Shown piece after piece: positions 24,801 through 31,086 of a DNA stretch of 64,000 bases. This DNA is from Mytilus trossulus (Eukaryota > Mollusca > Bivalvia > Mytilida > Mytilidae): contig NC_086375.1 of assembly GCF_036588685.1 (NCBI RefSeq), forward strand, positions 49,918,955 through 49,982,954, in the 5' to 3' direction. The translations under genes and the position numbers were made by a program. Each line of letters starts with the position of its first letter. The first letter of the stretch is position 1. Below the pieces are notes generated by a model that had not been told where the DNA came from, searched no databases, and was given only the letters and a program-made list of their open reading frames with translations.

Positions 24801-25999
24801 AAATATTCTGTTAGGATTGACTTCCCTATAGTCTTTAAATTTTAATAGGTCATCAATAATGCATTACAGCTGTTTATCCCATAGCGGGGGCTATGTTACC
24901 AGGCATCAGGATTGAATTGTTTGGACCAGTTTACATATACCCCCTCGAGAGGGATATATCTGGTCACATTGGTCTTATTACATGATAGGCTTTAATTGGC
25001 GGGAAACACTCGCGCACTCAGTCTTGTTTTCACAGCAAGCTGCTTTTCAGTGGCGAGGTTGGGAGCAAAAGAGACAAGCACAAACACCACAACACACACA
25101 ATGAACGCATTATACAATCATTCCATCAGACAAATCTGACTTTCAAGGACACAAAATCAAGTCGAAAGTAGTTCACCTATCGTTAAATCTCGAAAATTTG
25201 AATGGACAAATCAAGGTTATATACACAAATCGAGGGAAAAAGAAGAGACCTGCTGCACATGTTCAGCGTCTCCTGTTTTATATGTGTAATGAATGTGACT
25301 TGCTTGATTCCCTTTAATTTCGTCTACAAAAGATTCATCAGTGGTGCTTGAATCAAAAGATGTTTAAAATGCCAAATAAAATACGAAGTTGAACATGTTG
25401 AAGAGCATTGAGAACCAAAAATTCCTAAAAGTAGTGCCAAATACAGCTAAGGTTATCTATTCCTGAGGTAAAAGAGTCTAAGTAACCTTCCATATGTTTT
25501 GATCAATGAATGACATATTTTTTGTTTTTAGTAATTAAAGTTTTAAGTCAAACCTCTTTTGAAAATGTTACTTATTAACCAGAGTAAAATAAGAGAGGTG
25601 CATGACCTTAAATTGAGAAAAAGTTATATTGTTTTGAACTGCATGTACGTCGTAGCACCTGCATTGATGATTTAGGTTGATTTTGGTAGACACATTCTAT
25701 ATGAAAAGAGGCCAGCTAGGAGAGAATTGGAATATATCGATCATTATCTGTAAAACAGAACTTTCTGTCAACAAACTTGCGTCATTTCTTATTTAGAAAA
25801 AAATAACTTAAACTTCACCCATAAGAACTTTTGGTTTACCGGTAATAGCTTTCTTGTATTTAAACAGAAACCAAAGATTATGCCTCTGCAATAAGAACTT
25901 CATATTTTTAGCCAAAGTTTAAATGAAATACAAACCAGGTTTTTGTCCTGACAGCAGCCCATACTTCTTTCCAGTGTCTGTTTTGATGCGACTGGCCAT
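719..25999 (-). CDS. VWA5A: VIT/von Willebrand A domain protein, VWA5A-like (14 coding exons)
   Basis: Spliced gene model read by eye. Exons (high to low): 25999-25936, 23446-23244, 22082-21863, 20506-20358, 18375-18267, 16281-16177, 15410-15284, 14296-14155, 13883-13804, 13064-12947, 3282-3115, 1654-1492, 1123-1017, 805-719. All introns are GT-AG, the phases match at every join and the total is 1842 nt (613 aa + stop). The VIT domain lies at about residues 22-150 (YVFPIDDMSAVYKFEADINGR). The VWA domain lies at about 274-440 with an intact MIDAS: D281-R-S283-G-S285, T352 in MGGTDIL and D379 in TDGE. No signal peptide or TM segment is seen, so a cytosolic protein is likely. Human VWA5A (BCSC-1) is about 786 aa; this model is shorter at the C-terminus, so extra 3' exons may be missed. 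The family is linked to tumour suppression in mammals; the molecular role is unclear. Oddities are the splice-donor minisatellite at exon 4 and the 8.1-kb retrotransposon in intron 10. No clear AATAAA was found below 719. Confidence 0.85.
1017..1123 (-). CDS. VWA5A: VWA5A-like exon 13
   Basis: Encodes DTKEKIIMISTAAKIISRFT then AFVGVDVQTKLPVTN. This fits the family block '(K/E)...(L/I)S...(V/I)(I/S)S(R/S)FTAF(I/V)'. Acceptor TTTTTATAG, donor ACTAAT|GTAAGT. Confidence 0.85.
1263..1355. repeat. Long hairpin (37-bp arms, 17-nt loop)
   Basis: GGTTGTTGTCTCTTTGACAC... (1263-1301) pairs with its complement at 1319-1355, with one 2-base bulge. In intron 12 of the VWA5A-like gene. Confidence 0.85.
1492..1654 (-). 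CDS. VWA5A: VWA5A-like exon 12
   Basis: Encodes KSVEGSVTLKGFISGKLLAH through LENGPLSG, with PIHRVAAKHQIKEL matching the family's IHRLAAKSLLQ segment. Acceptor TTTTAAG, donor TATCAG|GTAATA. Confidence 0.8.
1655..2594. other. Intron 11 sequence, nothing recognised
   Basis: AT-rich intron between exons 11 and 12, upstream of the core-repeat element on this strand; no structure seen. Confidence 0.5.
2595..2965. mobile_element. Short copy of the same core-repeat element (two units)
   Basis: GGTTCCGCAGAACCCAGTGT-CTCGCC at the left, two core units, and GACAGAATGTAGGATCGCTA-TGTCTC...GGCTCAACAAAAA at the right. In intron 11. Confidence 0.65.
3115..3282 (-). CDS. VWA5A: VWA5A-like exon 11
   Basis: Encodes VIRALEFSMEDSLADIILEW through LLQNTNKA, the post-VWA segment (human ...SLQPVVEDVSLSWHLPPG). 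Acceptor TTTTATAG, donor AAAGCG|GTAATT. It lies on the far side of the retrotransposon from exon 10, and the reading frame is kept. Confidence 0.85.
3283..3912. other. Intron 10 sequence left of the LTR element
   Basis: AT-rich; contains an AGAAGTTATTGTG / CAATAATTTCTG imperfect inversion (3380-3552) but no clear element. Confidence 0.4.
3917..4582 (-). repeat. 3' LTR (666 bp)
   Basis: Identical to the 11352-12017 copy except at 3930 and 4527. Starts TGTAA and ends TTACA on the plus strand. It carries an internal array (about 4245-4410) of GGGCTTATGGGCA-type units and a TATA-like GGTATATAAG on the minus strand (4235-4226). Confidence 0.97.
4583..5036 (-). other. Retrotransposon 3' untranslated region
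   Basis: AT-rich, about 450 bp between the pol tail and the 3' LTR. It includes the polypurine tract but no env-like frame; nothing else recognised. Confidence 0.6.
4586..4597 (-). other. Polypurine tract
   Basis: The minus strand reads AAAAGGGGAGGG, three bases upstream of the 3' LTR. This is the expected place for the plus-strand primer. Confidence 0.8.
5037..5412 (-). pseudogene. pol: pol C-terminal tail, frame-shifted
   Basis: Past the stop at 5413, an acidic stretch (about SEDSEKDSENAEEFANDLPT) stays in the integrase frame to near a run of nine A (minus strand; 5320-5312). The remainder, ending GRQIKVPEKFKDFIATTSSA..., is open in another frame. This ending is typical of Gypsy integrase C-termini. 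The region therefore looks like one tail split by a stop and a slip at the A run, not a separate gene. Confidence 0.7.
5413..7536 (-). pseudogene. pol: pol part 2: RNase H + integrase
   Basis: Same frame as part 1. Residue numbers start at codon 7521. RNase H: TDAS (D22), E63, D88 and D131 (GNADALSR). Integrase: zinc-binding H330, H337, C368, C371, then D400, D460 and E496, with 35 residues between the last two, as in DD35E. The segment before the final Glu reads RSVWMIER instead of the usual SDGMVER-like form. A GPY/F-like module follows (WTGPWVV, about 637-643). The frame stops at a TAA at 5413, before the usual basic tail. Confidence 0.9.
7537..9546 (-). pseudogene. pol: pol part 1: aspartic protease + reverse transcriptase, ends at an in-frame TAA
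   Basis: The frame is open from the frameshift site; the first ATG is at 9258. Numbering from that Met: retropepsin active site DTGA at 17-20 and a second element LLGEDF at 84-89. RT spans about 300-500 with the catalytic Asp in SLDLNMAYHQVPL (388), the VTMPFGLCNA block and YLDD at 451-454. The connection domain ends at a TAA (7539-7537). The same frame continues at once into RNase H, so the stop is a single break within pol rather than a natural end. All visible catalytic residues of PR and RT are intact. Confidence 0.9.
9505..9548 (-). promoter_or_regulatory. Predicted -1 ribosomal frameshift signal (gag/pol)
   Basis: Minus strand: heptamer G-TTA-AAC (9546-9540) directly before the gag TAA (9539-9537), then a 7-nt spacer including that stop (9539-9533), then a perfect 10-bp hairpin. 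The hairpin arms are GACCGGTACC (9532-9523) and GGTACCGGTC (9514-9505) with an 8-nt loop. After a -1 slip the frame runs open into protease. The pol frame has its own stop only four codons upstream of the gag stop, so pol has no independent start here. Confidence 0.85.
9537..11261 (-). CDS. gag: Gag with two N-terminal membrane segments
   Basis: 574 aa from ATG at 11261. Residues 95-118 (WGKFWLIWLTLLSVCTGLVA...) and 131-155 (YVMTGLLGIIAFVLVTTVLK...) are strongly hydrophobic and read as a membrane hairpin. A low-complexity N/S-rich stretch follows at 160-310. A Ty3-type capsid lies at about 316-475 (VWSEFLQYFENIRELNLWDD, then LRGQAETYA and RRRQPGESLRDFGQAI). The tail at 528-563 is R/G-rich. 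There is no CCHC zinc knuckle; the RG tail probably takes over RNA binding. The frame ends P-L-N-stop inside a predicted -1 frameshift signal, so pol would be made as a Gag-Pol fusion. The membrane segments upstream of capsid are unusual. Confidence 0.9.
   Translation of the reverse strand: METPRNRIYTRAHMPSEVRQTHFYTDNGVYDSRSPYDSGIENSTVCGTPQPKHLGKYTGFQTNAGLFSQEEQFGLSTEVPGYEEENIEENKQNWGKFWLIWLTLLSVCTGLVAIAWKYFPCNKVVKKSQEYVMTGLLGIIAFVLVTTVLKILIHFCKTPREQDVIVSPGREQGGKRSKQSTFLSNNNIRSMTNPNQECGYVDAPNSPYYAPNNSMSSYSGKMPVSQKSTLNSPVNMGHENQDKLEHRQIPERNGHDNNMNVASFDAFSGSDNARDFVSVEPNNRPGTEFTNVGAQSKEMGRFSARPSEYPVRRTFLGSNSDVWSEFLQYFENIRELNLWDDEKARRVLLSTLRGQAETYAYGLPLIIQRNYQRLAEKLNDRFGHAAIKERYIADAKLRRRQPGESLRDFGQAIEDLYRRAYPNNPDIVEENAMKSFLDRCGQNEEFCLNIKRTRPRTLQDAVLSAVQEECLRLGEQDLFQDAKPANRLIFGIDGENDGGEINDENDFEIPFSSGESYQPQNDYRSETYRGRGSKSKNNSRRNNRGRGNSNYSNPARSRGGRGFNRSNDSSDPLN
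11332..11350 (-). other. Primer-binding site, tRNA-Leu(AAG)
   Basis: The plus strand AATCCCACCGCTGCCACCA equals the 3' end of tRNA-Leu(AAG) including CCA, as I know that tRNA. The minus strand is therefore the complementary primer site, one base inside the 5' LTR. Leucine-tRNA priming is known for other molluscan Gypsy elements such as Steamer. Confidence 0.85.
11352..12017 (-). repeat. 5' LTR (666 bp)
   Basis: The promoter-bearing LTR for the minus-strand element. It lies next to the primer-binding site on its left and to the CTAA target duplication on its right (12018-12021). I saw no canonical AATAAA on the coding strand. Confidence 0.97.
11661..11670 (-). promoter_or_regulatory. LTR TATA box
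   Basis: On the minus strand the LTR reads GGTATATAAGGGAG here, about 350 bp into the LTR. Transcription would be expected to start some 25-30 nt further on (about 11633-11640). Inferred from sequence only. Confidence 0.55.
12338..12610 (+). repeat. Dispersed repeat family B
   Basis: AAGAATGTGTCCCCAGTACA to GACAGACGGACGGACGAACG. Further copies at 14340-14620 and 27770-28192. In intron 10, just outside the LTR element. Confidence 0.8.
12947..13064 (-). CDS. VWA5A: VWA5A-like exon 10 (VWA domain end)
   Basis: Encodes RVFTFGVGHGASTSLIKNVA then KAGAGRATFIKDEKDNMKAK, parallel to human CFSFGIGEGTSTSLIKGIARASGG. Acceptor TTATTACAG, donor GCCAAG|GTTTGA. The following intron is about 9.66 kb, 8.1 kb of it the LTR retrotransposon. 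Confidence 0.9.
13804..13883 (-). CDS. VWA5A: VWA5A-like exon 9 (VWA domain, MIDAS Asp)
   Basis: Encodes IFLLTDGEVGNTEAVVNLVG then QNSHNS. The TDGEV holds the third MIDAS residue. The donor is TCAAG|GTGGGA; a more distal GT would add unrelated residues and lose the arginine codon made with exon 10. Confidence 0.85.
14155..14296 (-). CDS. VWA5A: VWA5A-like exon 8 (VWA domain, MIDAS Thr)
   Basis: Encodes SQQYNEESLGAAKHHQNEMM then ANMGGTDILSPLSAIYS. GGT(D/E)IL carries the MIDAS threonine and matches human LGGTEILAPLQNIY. Acceptor TTTTTCAG, donor AGACAG|GTATTT. Confidence 0.9.
14340..14620 (+). repeat. Dispersed repeat family B
   Basis: Full copy ending ATAGGTGGGGCATAAAAAT, about 90% like the 12338 copy. 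In intron 7. Confidence 0.8.
15284..15410 (-). CDS. VWA5A: VWA5A-like exon 7 (VWA domain)
   Basis: Encodes GSMDGDRMEKSKAALLLFLK, then SLPVGCLFNIVSFGSSYSFL, closely following human ...LLLKSLPIGCYFNIYGFGSSY. Acceptor ATATACAG. The donor is AA|GTAGGT; this choice, not the GTATTG four bases on, gives the lysine codon with exon 8. Confidence 0.9.
16177..16281 (-). CDS. VWA5A: VWA5A-like exon 6 (VWA strand 1, start of MIDAS)
   Basis: Encodes DGLLKEDVLVLNFIPDL through REFIFVMDRS, then the split glycine of the MIDAS DxSxS motif. Acceptor TTTTTCAG, donor GATCAG|GTAATA. The DRSGSM core is cut by the intron after Ser. Confidence 0.9.
16622..16830 (+). mobile_element. tRNA-derived SINE
   Basis: Pol III A-box-like TGACCAAGTGGTC (16631-16643) and B-box-like GAGTTCAACCC (about 16694) at tRNA spacing, with a stem GAAGTTCTACTTC between them, followed by a non-tRNA body ending in an AT-rich stretch. 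It resembles tRNA-Ser/Leu-type bivalve SINEs. It lacks a full cloverleaf, so it is not a working tRNA gene. In intron 5. Confidence 0.6.
17115..18150. mobile_element. Related element with five 178-192-bp core repeats
   Basis: Begins GGTTCCGCGGAACCCAGTGT-CTCGCC and ends GGAATGTAGGATCGCT... GTCGAAGGCTCGACAAAAA. Core units are marked by CTTCTGTC(C/T)AAGTTTGG at 17229, 17419, 17597, 17788 and 17980. Its arms are the reverse complement of the arms at 48775-50010. Lies in intron 5. Confidence 0.75.
18267..18375 (-). CDS. VWA5A: VWA5A-like exon 5
   Basis: Encodes IKLKDIVSQYRDLEFSVSYD through LEVGDRNK, linker before the VWA domain. Acceptor ATATTTCAG, donor AATAAAG|GTAAGA. Phase 1 out. Confidence 0.85.
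19520..19642 (+). repeat. Dispersed repeat family D (GGGGCATAACTCTAGAA)
   Basis: Core CATTTGTAAAGGGGCATAAC-TCTAGAATGGTAA. Other copies at 22320-22560, 24090-24510, 26700-26760, 32270-32580 and 34560-34985, often two or three units in a row. Confidence 0.7.
19644..20391 (-). repeat. 41-bp minisatellite of 18 units duplicating the exon 4 3' end and its splice donor
   Basis: Eighteen units of about 41 bp, each reading on the minus strand CAGATATCTGATGATAAACA...GCAGAG|GTAGGCAT. Sixteen or so are nearly identical; variants include TTGTTG, GTGG, CGG and CCG changes near the donor. The unit at 20351-20391 is the genuine end of exon 4; the others lie downstream in intron 4. Almost every unit keeps a full GCAGAG|GTAGGC donor. 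Confidence 0.95.
20358..20506 (-). CDS. VWA5A: VWA5A-like exon 4, ending inside the 41-bp minisatellite
   Basis: Encodes AGDAGDTRNSIKPVKLGFTA and onward to QISDDKHSAE, the segment between VIT and VWA. The last 30 nt (CAGATATC...GCAGAG) and the donor GTAGGC form the first unit of the 18-copy tandem repeat at 19644-20391. Only the donor at 20357 keeps the normal exon. Reading through into the next unit reaches an in-frame TAG after 15 codons (VGIHRYLMINIQQR then stop). Confidence 0.85.
20952..21042. repeat. Inverted repeat (about 30-bp arms)
   Basis: GGAACTTATTGGTGTATAAA... (20952-20981) is complementary to TTTATACACCAATAAATTCC at 21013-21042. In intron 3, between the exon 4 acceptor and the 168-bp duplication. 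Confidence 0.75.
21303..21600. repeat. 168-bp tandem duplication (two copies)
   Basis: The block beginning CAAGTGTTCGGTAAACAGGA occurs at 21303 and again at 21471 with about 95% identity, followed by a GACAGACGGACTGACTGACG tail. In intron 3. Confidence 0.85.
21863..22082 (-). CDS. VWA5A: VWA5A-like exon 3 (second half of VIT domain)
   Basis: Encodes AKITFEEATSTGQAAFFLSE, then GDIFVCKLGNLDAGETAVLT and an LNTRYSS end. It matches the VIT pattern 'F.C.VGNL.PG..A.VTL.YV.EL.........F.LP.VLNPRY'. The acceptor is preceded by an A/T-rich tract, and the donor is CATCAG|GTCAGT. Phase 1 out. Confidence 0.9.
22320..22560 (+). repeat. Family D, two units
   Basis: AAAGGAACATAACTCCAGAA and AAAAGGGGCATAACTCTAGA 110-120 bp apart. 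In intron 2. Confidence 0.65.
22562..23230. other. Intron 2 sequence
   Basis: AT-rich, with a short block (22800-22930) like other dispersed mussel repeats (TTTGGCCATGCTGTTGTCTG). No gene. Confidence 0.4.
23244..23446 (-). CDS. VWA5A: VWA5A-like exon 2 (first half of VIT domain)
   Basis: Encodes VSLTESKTHVTIQGFIANVE through AECQEKQQ, including the family-typical VFP(I/M)D and AVY(K/S)FEA segments. Acceptor CTTTGTAG, donor CAACAG|GTAAGA, leaving phase 0. Confidence 0.9.
23671..23758 (-). CDS. Candidate alternative first exon of the VWA5A-like gene
   Basis: An ATG at 23758 opens a 29-codon reading frame (MLYLKANDVELKHLKSHMTS...) that ends in phase 1 at a strong donor, TTCAG|GTAAAA. The phase is the one required to join exon 2 (acceptor TTTGTAG at 23450-23447), so it could supply a different N-terminus for the same VIT domain. 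It replaces rather than adds to exon 1, and no transcript evidence is available here. It could also be chance, since only 29 codons are involved. Confidence 0.3.
24090..24510 (+). repeat. Family D, three units
   Basis: Unit marks TAAAGATTGATGCATAACTC, TAAGGAGCACAACTCTAGAA and a last unit ending GATAGACAGACAAGGATAAA. In intron 1. Confidence 0.6.
24555..25480. repeat. Dispersed repeat family E, interrupted by about 720 bp
   Basis: The family reads ...GCCAGACGCGCGTTTCGTCTAC(A)AAAGACTCATCAGTG.... Here the left part stops at GCCAGACGCGCAT (about 24580-24592) and resumes at TTTCGTCTACAAAAGATTCA (25317). The foreign block between them has no recognised coding. Confidence 0.6.
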
Positions 26000-26374
26000 A
26001 CTTAATTCTAATATACTGATGAACTGTATGCAAGGTCAGAAAAAATCTTCTATCCTAAAAATTTTTTTTTATTTAAAATAGCCTTTTAAGGAAAGACGAA
26101 AAAGCTTATGACCATGTTTAAAAGATCAATAGCACATGTTTTAGGGAATAAAAGATTTTCTTCTGAAGTTGTAATAGAAGGATCATATAAAATGTATAAT
26201 GGCAGTTGACCATAATGCTTAAATGATTTGATTTACACTTACAGAAGTAAATGAAAATTTGGATTATACAAATGGTAAAATAAATTGTCAAGATGTTGGC
26301 ATTTGTTTGGTGAAGTTAAAAAAAAAGGGCTATAAAGCAAAATTGTATCTTTTTTCAATGCAGAAAAACCAACA
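25481..26374. other. Exon 1 surroundings and upstream region
   Basis: Apart from exon 1 (25999-25936) nothing is recognised; no convincing TATA box or CpG-rich promoter upstream. Confidence 0.4.
25936..25999 (-). CDS. VWA5A: VWA5A-like exon 1 (start codon)
   Basis: ATG at 25999-25997 opens MASRIKTDTGKKYGLLSGQK. The donor is CTG|GTTTGT and the phase is 1. The join to exon 2 gives a valine codon and continues into the VIT domain. The GLLSG segment resembles the short N-terminal strand that precedes the VIT domain in VWA5A proteins. The 5' UTR and promoter were not identified. Confidence 0.7.
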
Positions 26375-26505
26375 TGACTATGCGGTATGGGATTTGCTCA
26401 ATGTTGAAGACTGTACGGTGACCTATAGTTGTTAATGTTTGTGTCATTTTGGTCTTTTGTGGATAGTTGTCTCGTTGGCAATCATACCACATCTTCTTTT
26501 TTATA
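26375..26505 (+). repeat. Family F-related end, opposite orientation
   Basis: GCTCAATGTTGAAGACTGTA-CGGTGACC and then TTGTCTCGTTGGCAATCATA-CCACATCTTC, the complement of the family F start. Similar pieces at 28885-28990, 43495-43615 and 61566-61600. Confidence 0.65.
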
Positions 26506-27129
26506 TGGTTCATTTTTTATAACAGAACAACAAATTATGTCCTCAGTCTTCTCTTTAAACACATAAGGGGTTGTCATCCAATTTTAAAAACTGCAGTCTC
26601 TCCACCAAGGAACTGCACATGCAGGATTTCAAAACAATTGAACAAAATAATAGACAGAATGTGTCTATGAACATGACTGTCCTTAATCAAGCTTTGCAAT
26701 TTTCCAAGTTTAAAAGGGCATATCTCTAGAAAGGTAAAAAATCACAACCCAAATTCTTACTGGTTGCTTAAAGACAAATCCCTCTATTGTTTATGCGCAT
26801 ATACAAGCGCAACAGTACTATGCCGTCAGTGTTTTATGACGTCGTGGTTTCCGCGAACTCGAAACGTTAATGAGAGTTATTCCTCTTTGAGCCGACGGAG
26901 AGAGTGACAAACGTTTTGATAAGTAGATTTTCCGAGAAGAAAATGAAAATTGTTTTTATATAATAGACATGTTCTAGAATTGGATATATTTAAATTAATT
27001 ATGTGAATTAAATGTATCTGAAACAAACAACAAAACAGCAAATGATGAAATATATGAATAAAAAGAGAGTCAACTATACAGCAAACTACCAACTGTCAAG
27101 AAACGAAACAAAAATCTGGATACTCGACA

Positions 27130-27275
27130 ACAAGATGGGGGGGGATAGGACCTTTATCAGACCTCCGGGATCGGGTGTTTTTAAGCTCGGGATTTCAGTA
27201 TCCGGAAATCTTTTTGAACTTTACTTTATTTCAATTTCGTTTTTTTCAAGTCCAGGATTTCGGGATGGGCCAATC
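27130..27275 (+). repeat. Dispersed repeat family A, second copy
   Basis: GGGGATAGGACCTTTATCAG at 27137 and TTTTTAAGCTCGGGATTTC match the copy at 470-645. Confidence 0.75.
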
Positions 27276-27769
27276 ATATTATAATATAAAACTAATTTCC
27301 ATAATTTGCTACGTGTATGGACTTATCTATAGTGACAATCTCTTTGGTAGTCTAGGTTTTGAATTGTATTTATATTTCCACAAATCATTAAGAAAGTACG
27401 AAAATCATCAATCATGTCATCAAAATTCAATGTATCTATAGAATTAGAAACCTTACGTACCTATATTGATATGGCAAAATGCACATACGTATTTTGAATG
27501 TGTAAGGCGATAACATTTTTACATGAATTTAGATTTCTGATAATCAGTAACCCAACGATGCATACGTGTAAAATAAAGTCCATTTGGAGAAGTTAACATT
27601 TACGCTTCTAACATTGTAGGTTTTTGTATTTGACCACTCCCGAGTATGATCCGATTTGCCAAATTTTATATCTATGTACTAGGTGCGCAATTTTTATATA
27701 AAAAACAACATAATCCTGCCTGTGTTTAAAACTTGTCGGAATGAAGAATCAAAGAGGAATGCATATGAA

Positions 27770-28192
27770 ACAAGAATGTGTCACGGATGTCCAACTAACA
27801 CTATCATTTTACATGTTCAATGGGTAAATAATCTAATTTGGCATAAAAATTAGAAATATCATGTCATAAGCAACATATGTACTAAGTTTCAAGTTGATTG
27901 GACTTCAGCTTCATCACAAAACTACCTTGACCAAAAACTTTAACCCGAAACTTGCACTTTCATTTTCTATATTCAGTGGACTTTGAAATTGGGGCCAAAA
28001 GTCAAATTTGGTCATAAAATTAGAAAGATCATATCATAAGCAACAAGTGTACTAAGTTACAAGTTGATTGGACATCAGCTTCATCAAAAACTATCTTGAC
28101 CAAAAACTTTAACCAGAAGCGGGACAGAGGGACGGACGAACGGACACACAGACCAAAAACATAATGCCCCTCTACTATCGTAGGTGGGGCAT
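27770..28192 (+). repeat. Dispersed repeat family B, internal duplication
   Basis: Two tandem body units (AAATTAGAAA(G/T)ATCAT(A/G)TCATAAGCAA at 27845 and 28017) and one tail ending CGTAGGTGGGGCATAAAAAA. Confidence 0.75.
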
Positions 28193-29234
28193 AAAAAATC
28201 AATAGTTGATTTGAGAAAAAGAGGTCGGACTAGGTTCCATTCATAATCACGGTATGACAACTGTATGAGTATACTTAGACTTAGTTTCTAGCAACATGAC
28301 CGAATATTTCGATATGATAGATGCCTATGGATGAATGATCAAAACAATAGTATGTTAAATAGACCCCGTTAACACTTGCACGAAATTGAATTGATCTTTT
28401 AAGAGCATCTCTCATTTACGATCTTTTGTAGAACTTGTGCGTTTAAATTTAGTATACATTGGTTCATTAGATGTGCTTCTGCTTTTATTAATAATTCTTT
28501 TTGATTAATATGTCATAAGTCCTTTAAAAAACAAAGAAATGTCAGAATAATTTTACTTATAACGGTCATTTTGTTTGAAGATGAGGAATTTACAGAAAAT
28601 AATAAAAATAATAATAATGAATAAATACAATCGAAAAGATAGTTTTTAAAATGTGCACCGATTAACACACGTATATTAAGCGGATACGGAACGAATAAGT
28701 AACGGTATCAGTCGAGCACTGAAACGGGTCCTGACTAAGGTCAGGAGCTTGTAATTTTAAAAGTAGTTGCCGTTAAAGTGTTACATATTTGTTTTTCATT
28801 TATTTTATTTTTTTCATAAATTAAGCCGTTATTTTCTCGTTTGAATTGTTTTTCATTTGTCATTTCTGGACCTTTTATAGCTTTATATGCATTATGAGAT
28901 TTGCTCATTGTTGAAGACCGTACGGTGACCTATTATAAATAGTGTCTGTGTCAATTGGTCTCTTGTGGAAATTTGTATTATTTGCTATCATATCTTTATA
29001 TTTCAGAAAAATGACGCAAAAAAACGTCGTATAATTCGACGTGTACATTTTTTTTATCTTCATTTTCTGTCAAATCATTTGAGTACTAGTATACGGATGA
29101 ACCTCTGAAATCACTGACTTATTTATAAGAATATATTAAACTGACCATGGATGATGCGCATATTTATTTATATACATAAAATATTTTGAATTGTAGATCG
29201 ATTTATCTTAGCGTTTAAACTTAAACAAAGATCA

Positions 29235-29393
29235 GGGTTGCGTTCAATATCGTAGCGGCTACATAGGGCTACGTAGATTTATGACTTTTGATATGTAGCA
29301 GCATAGATATTAATTGCAGCTAGCCTAGCTACTCGTTCATAAGATCAAAATATATGTAGCACTACGTAGCCACTAGGATATTGAACAGAACCC
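29235..29393. mobile_element. MITE with about 40-bp TIRs (GGGTTGCGTTCAATAT)
   Basis: The left end GGGTTGCGTTCAATATCGTA matches the complement of the right end (GGGTTCTGTTCAATATCCTA) for about 40 bp with few differences; 159 bp overall. Directly abuts the next inverted-repeat element. Confidence 0.75.
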
Positions 29394-29395
29394 GA

Positions 29396-31086
29396 GGCCT
29401 GGTTTTCGAAAGTATCTTATGACTAAAACATGTCTTATGATGATCTTATGACATGTCATAGTCGTAAGATATGTTTTCGAAAGTGTTCTAAGTTACGATT
29501 TGTCATAACTGTTGTCGTAAACTTAAGACCCCTCTCGACATGACTTATGATGGTCTTATGATTGTCAACTAAAAATTTAATTACTTTTCATGACTTTTTT
29601 GGCATAATTTAATTTTGATTGCAATAAAAATATTTGTTGTGTTTCTCGGTTAGCTTAATAGTAAAGGTTTTATTACTACATGAATTAAAATTTGAATCTC
29701 CTGTGACATACAATTTGGAAATCTTTTCTAACTTATGGTTTTGTACAATTGATTAATTTGATATACATATTATTTCGTCCCTAGTATATTTAATAGTATA
29801 TATATTTAAGTATGTGCACGGGAATTTCGTTAAGCGGGTACTAGATGTATCGAGTCTAAAAAGTATTCACAGTTAATTAGCAATGCAAGTATGATGATAC
29901 ACAACAGCGAAGTTATAGATTAATTATATGTAACAAACTCAATTCAAACAAATTATCAACTTCAATTCCTTTTTGTATAAAATTTCATGTTCATTATAAT
30001 GAAAAAAATGAAATATTCGTAAATATTAGAATAGTAATAACTGATATGTTCATACTTTTCATTTTCATTCTTACATTTAATACTTTTTAAACATTATTGA
30101 AATTATTGCACACCCTATTGAACCTTCCCATAGATTCACCTGCAAGTTACCTGTCCATTTAAACTTTTGTAAGTTCTATTGTCCCATCTAACAAATACAA
30201 CAGGTATTGTTCTCTGTATAGTTTATTCACCAGGACCTTTAAATTTATTCTAAGAGAAATCTATCACTCATTGATTAATCTACCAGAGTAAAAAGTTTAT
30301 CTGCTAAACTGATAGAAATTACATGTTTCACATAAAAAAAAAATGCCTGTGATTTCGTGTTTATTAAACATTTATTATATTTTTTTCAATTTGTTCAAAA
30401 TAGATAACAATTTAACCATAAAAAGTTTGTTTAAAAAAAAAAAAAATTGTTCGTATGGAAATTTGCATTTTTAAGTTTATGTTTAGATATAGAATACTTT
30501 TAAGAAGGCCTTCATATATAAAAATCACCATTTCATTGCATTTTCAGGGTTTTTTTATCAAGTTTTTTTTGGAAATAGGAATAATGTTGATTTTTTTCAG
30601 AAATCAACTTTTATTAAATGTTTGAATCAGTGTTTACATTCAACAGTTTGAATATAAAACATTCAAACTCATATACAGTTTTAATATTAATAGTCAACAT
30701 GTTATTTCCATCAATTAAGCAGATAAACTTTTTACTCAGGTAGATTAATCAATGAGTGATAGATTTCAGTTAGAAGAAATTTAAAGGTCTGAGTGAATAA
30801 ACTATACAGAGAACAATACCTGTTGTATTTGTTAGATGGGACAATAGAACTTACAAAAGTTTAAATGGACAGGTAACTTGCAGGTGAATCTATGGAAAGG
30901 TTCAATGGGGTGCGCAATAATAGAAAATAATGGTCACTTATGACAGTCATAAGAGCATCATAGCTATGACTCTCTTAAGACAGCTTTGATTTACATCCTA
31001 TGACATATATCATATGATAGTCATAAGATGATCATAAAATATGTCTTAGGACAGACATATCTTATGATACTTTCGAAAACCAGGCC
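29396..31086. mobile_element. 1.7-kb TIR element, ends GGCCTGGTTTTCGAAAGTAT
   Basis: Left GGCCTGGTTTTCGAAAGTAT at 29396, right end its exact complement at 31086. Terminal arms of about 165 bp are rich in CTTATGA motifs in both directions. No transposase frame is seen; contains a second inverted-repeat element (30102-30921). Confidence 0.8.
30102..30921. mobile_element. Inner inverted-repeat element with about 207-bp arms
   Basis: Left arm 30102-30308 (ATTATTGCACACCCTATTGA...) and right arm 30714-30921 are complementary over about 207 bp with scattered changes, separated by about 400 bp of AT-rich sequence without a coding frame. Confidence 0.85.

Noticed and set aside
27012..27441. Two overlapping frames of 88-90 codons
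   Set aside because: Both cross the dispersed family A repeat and show no conserved domain.
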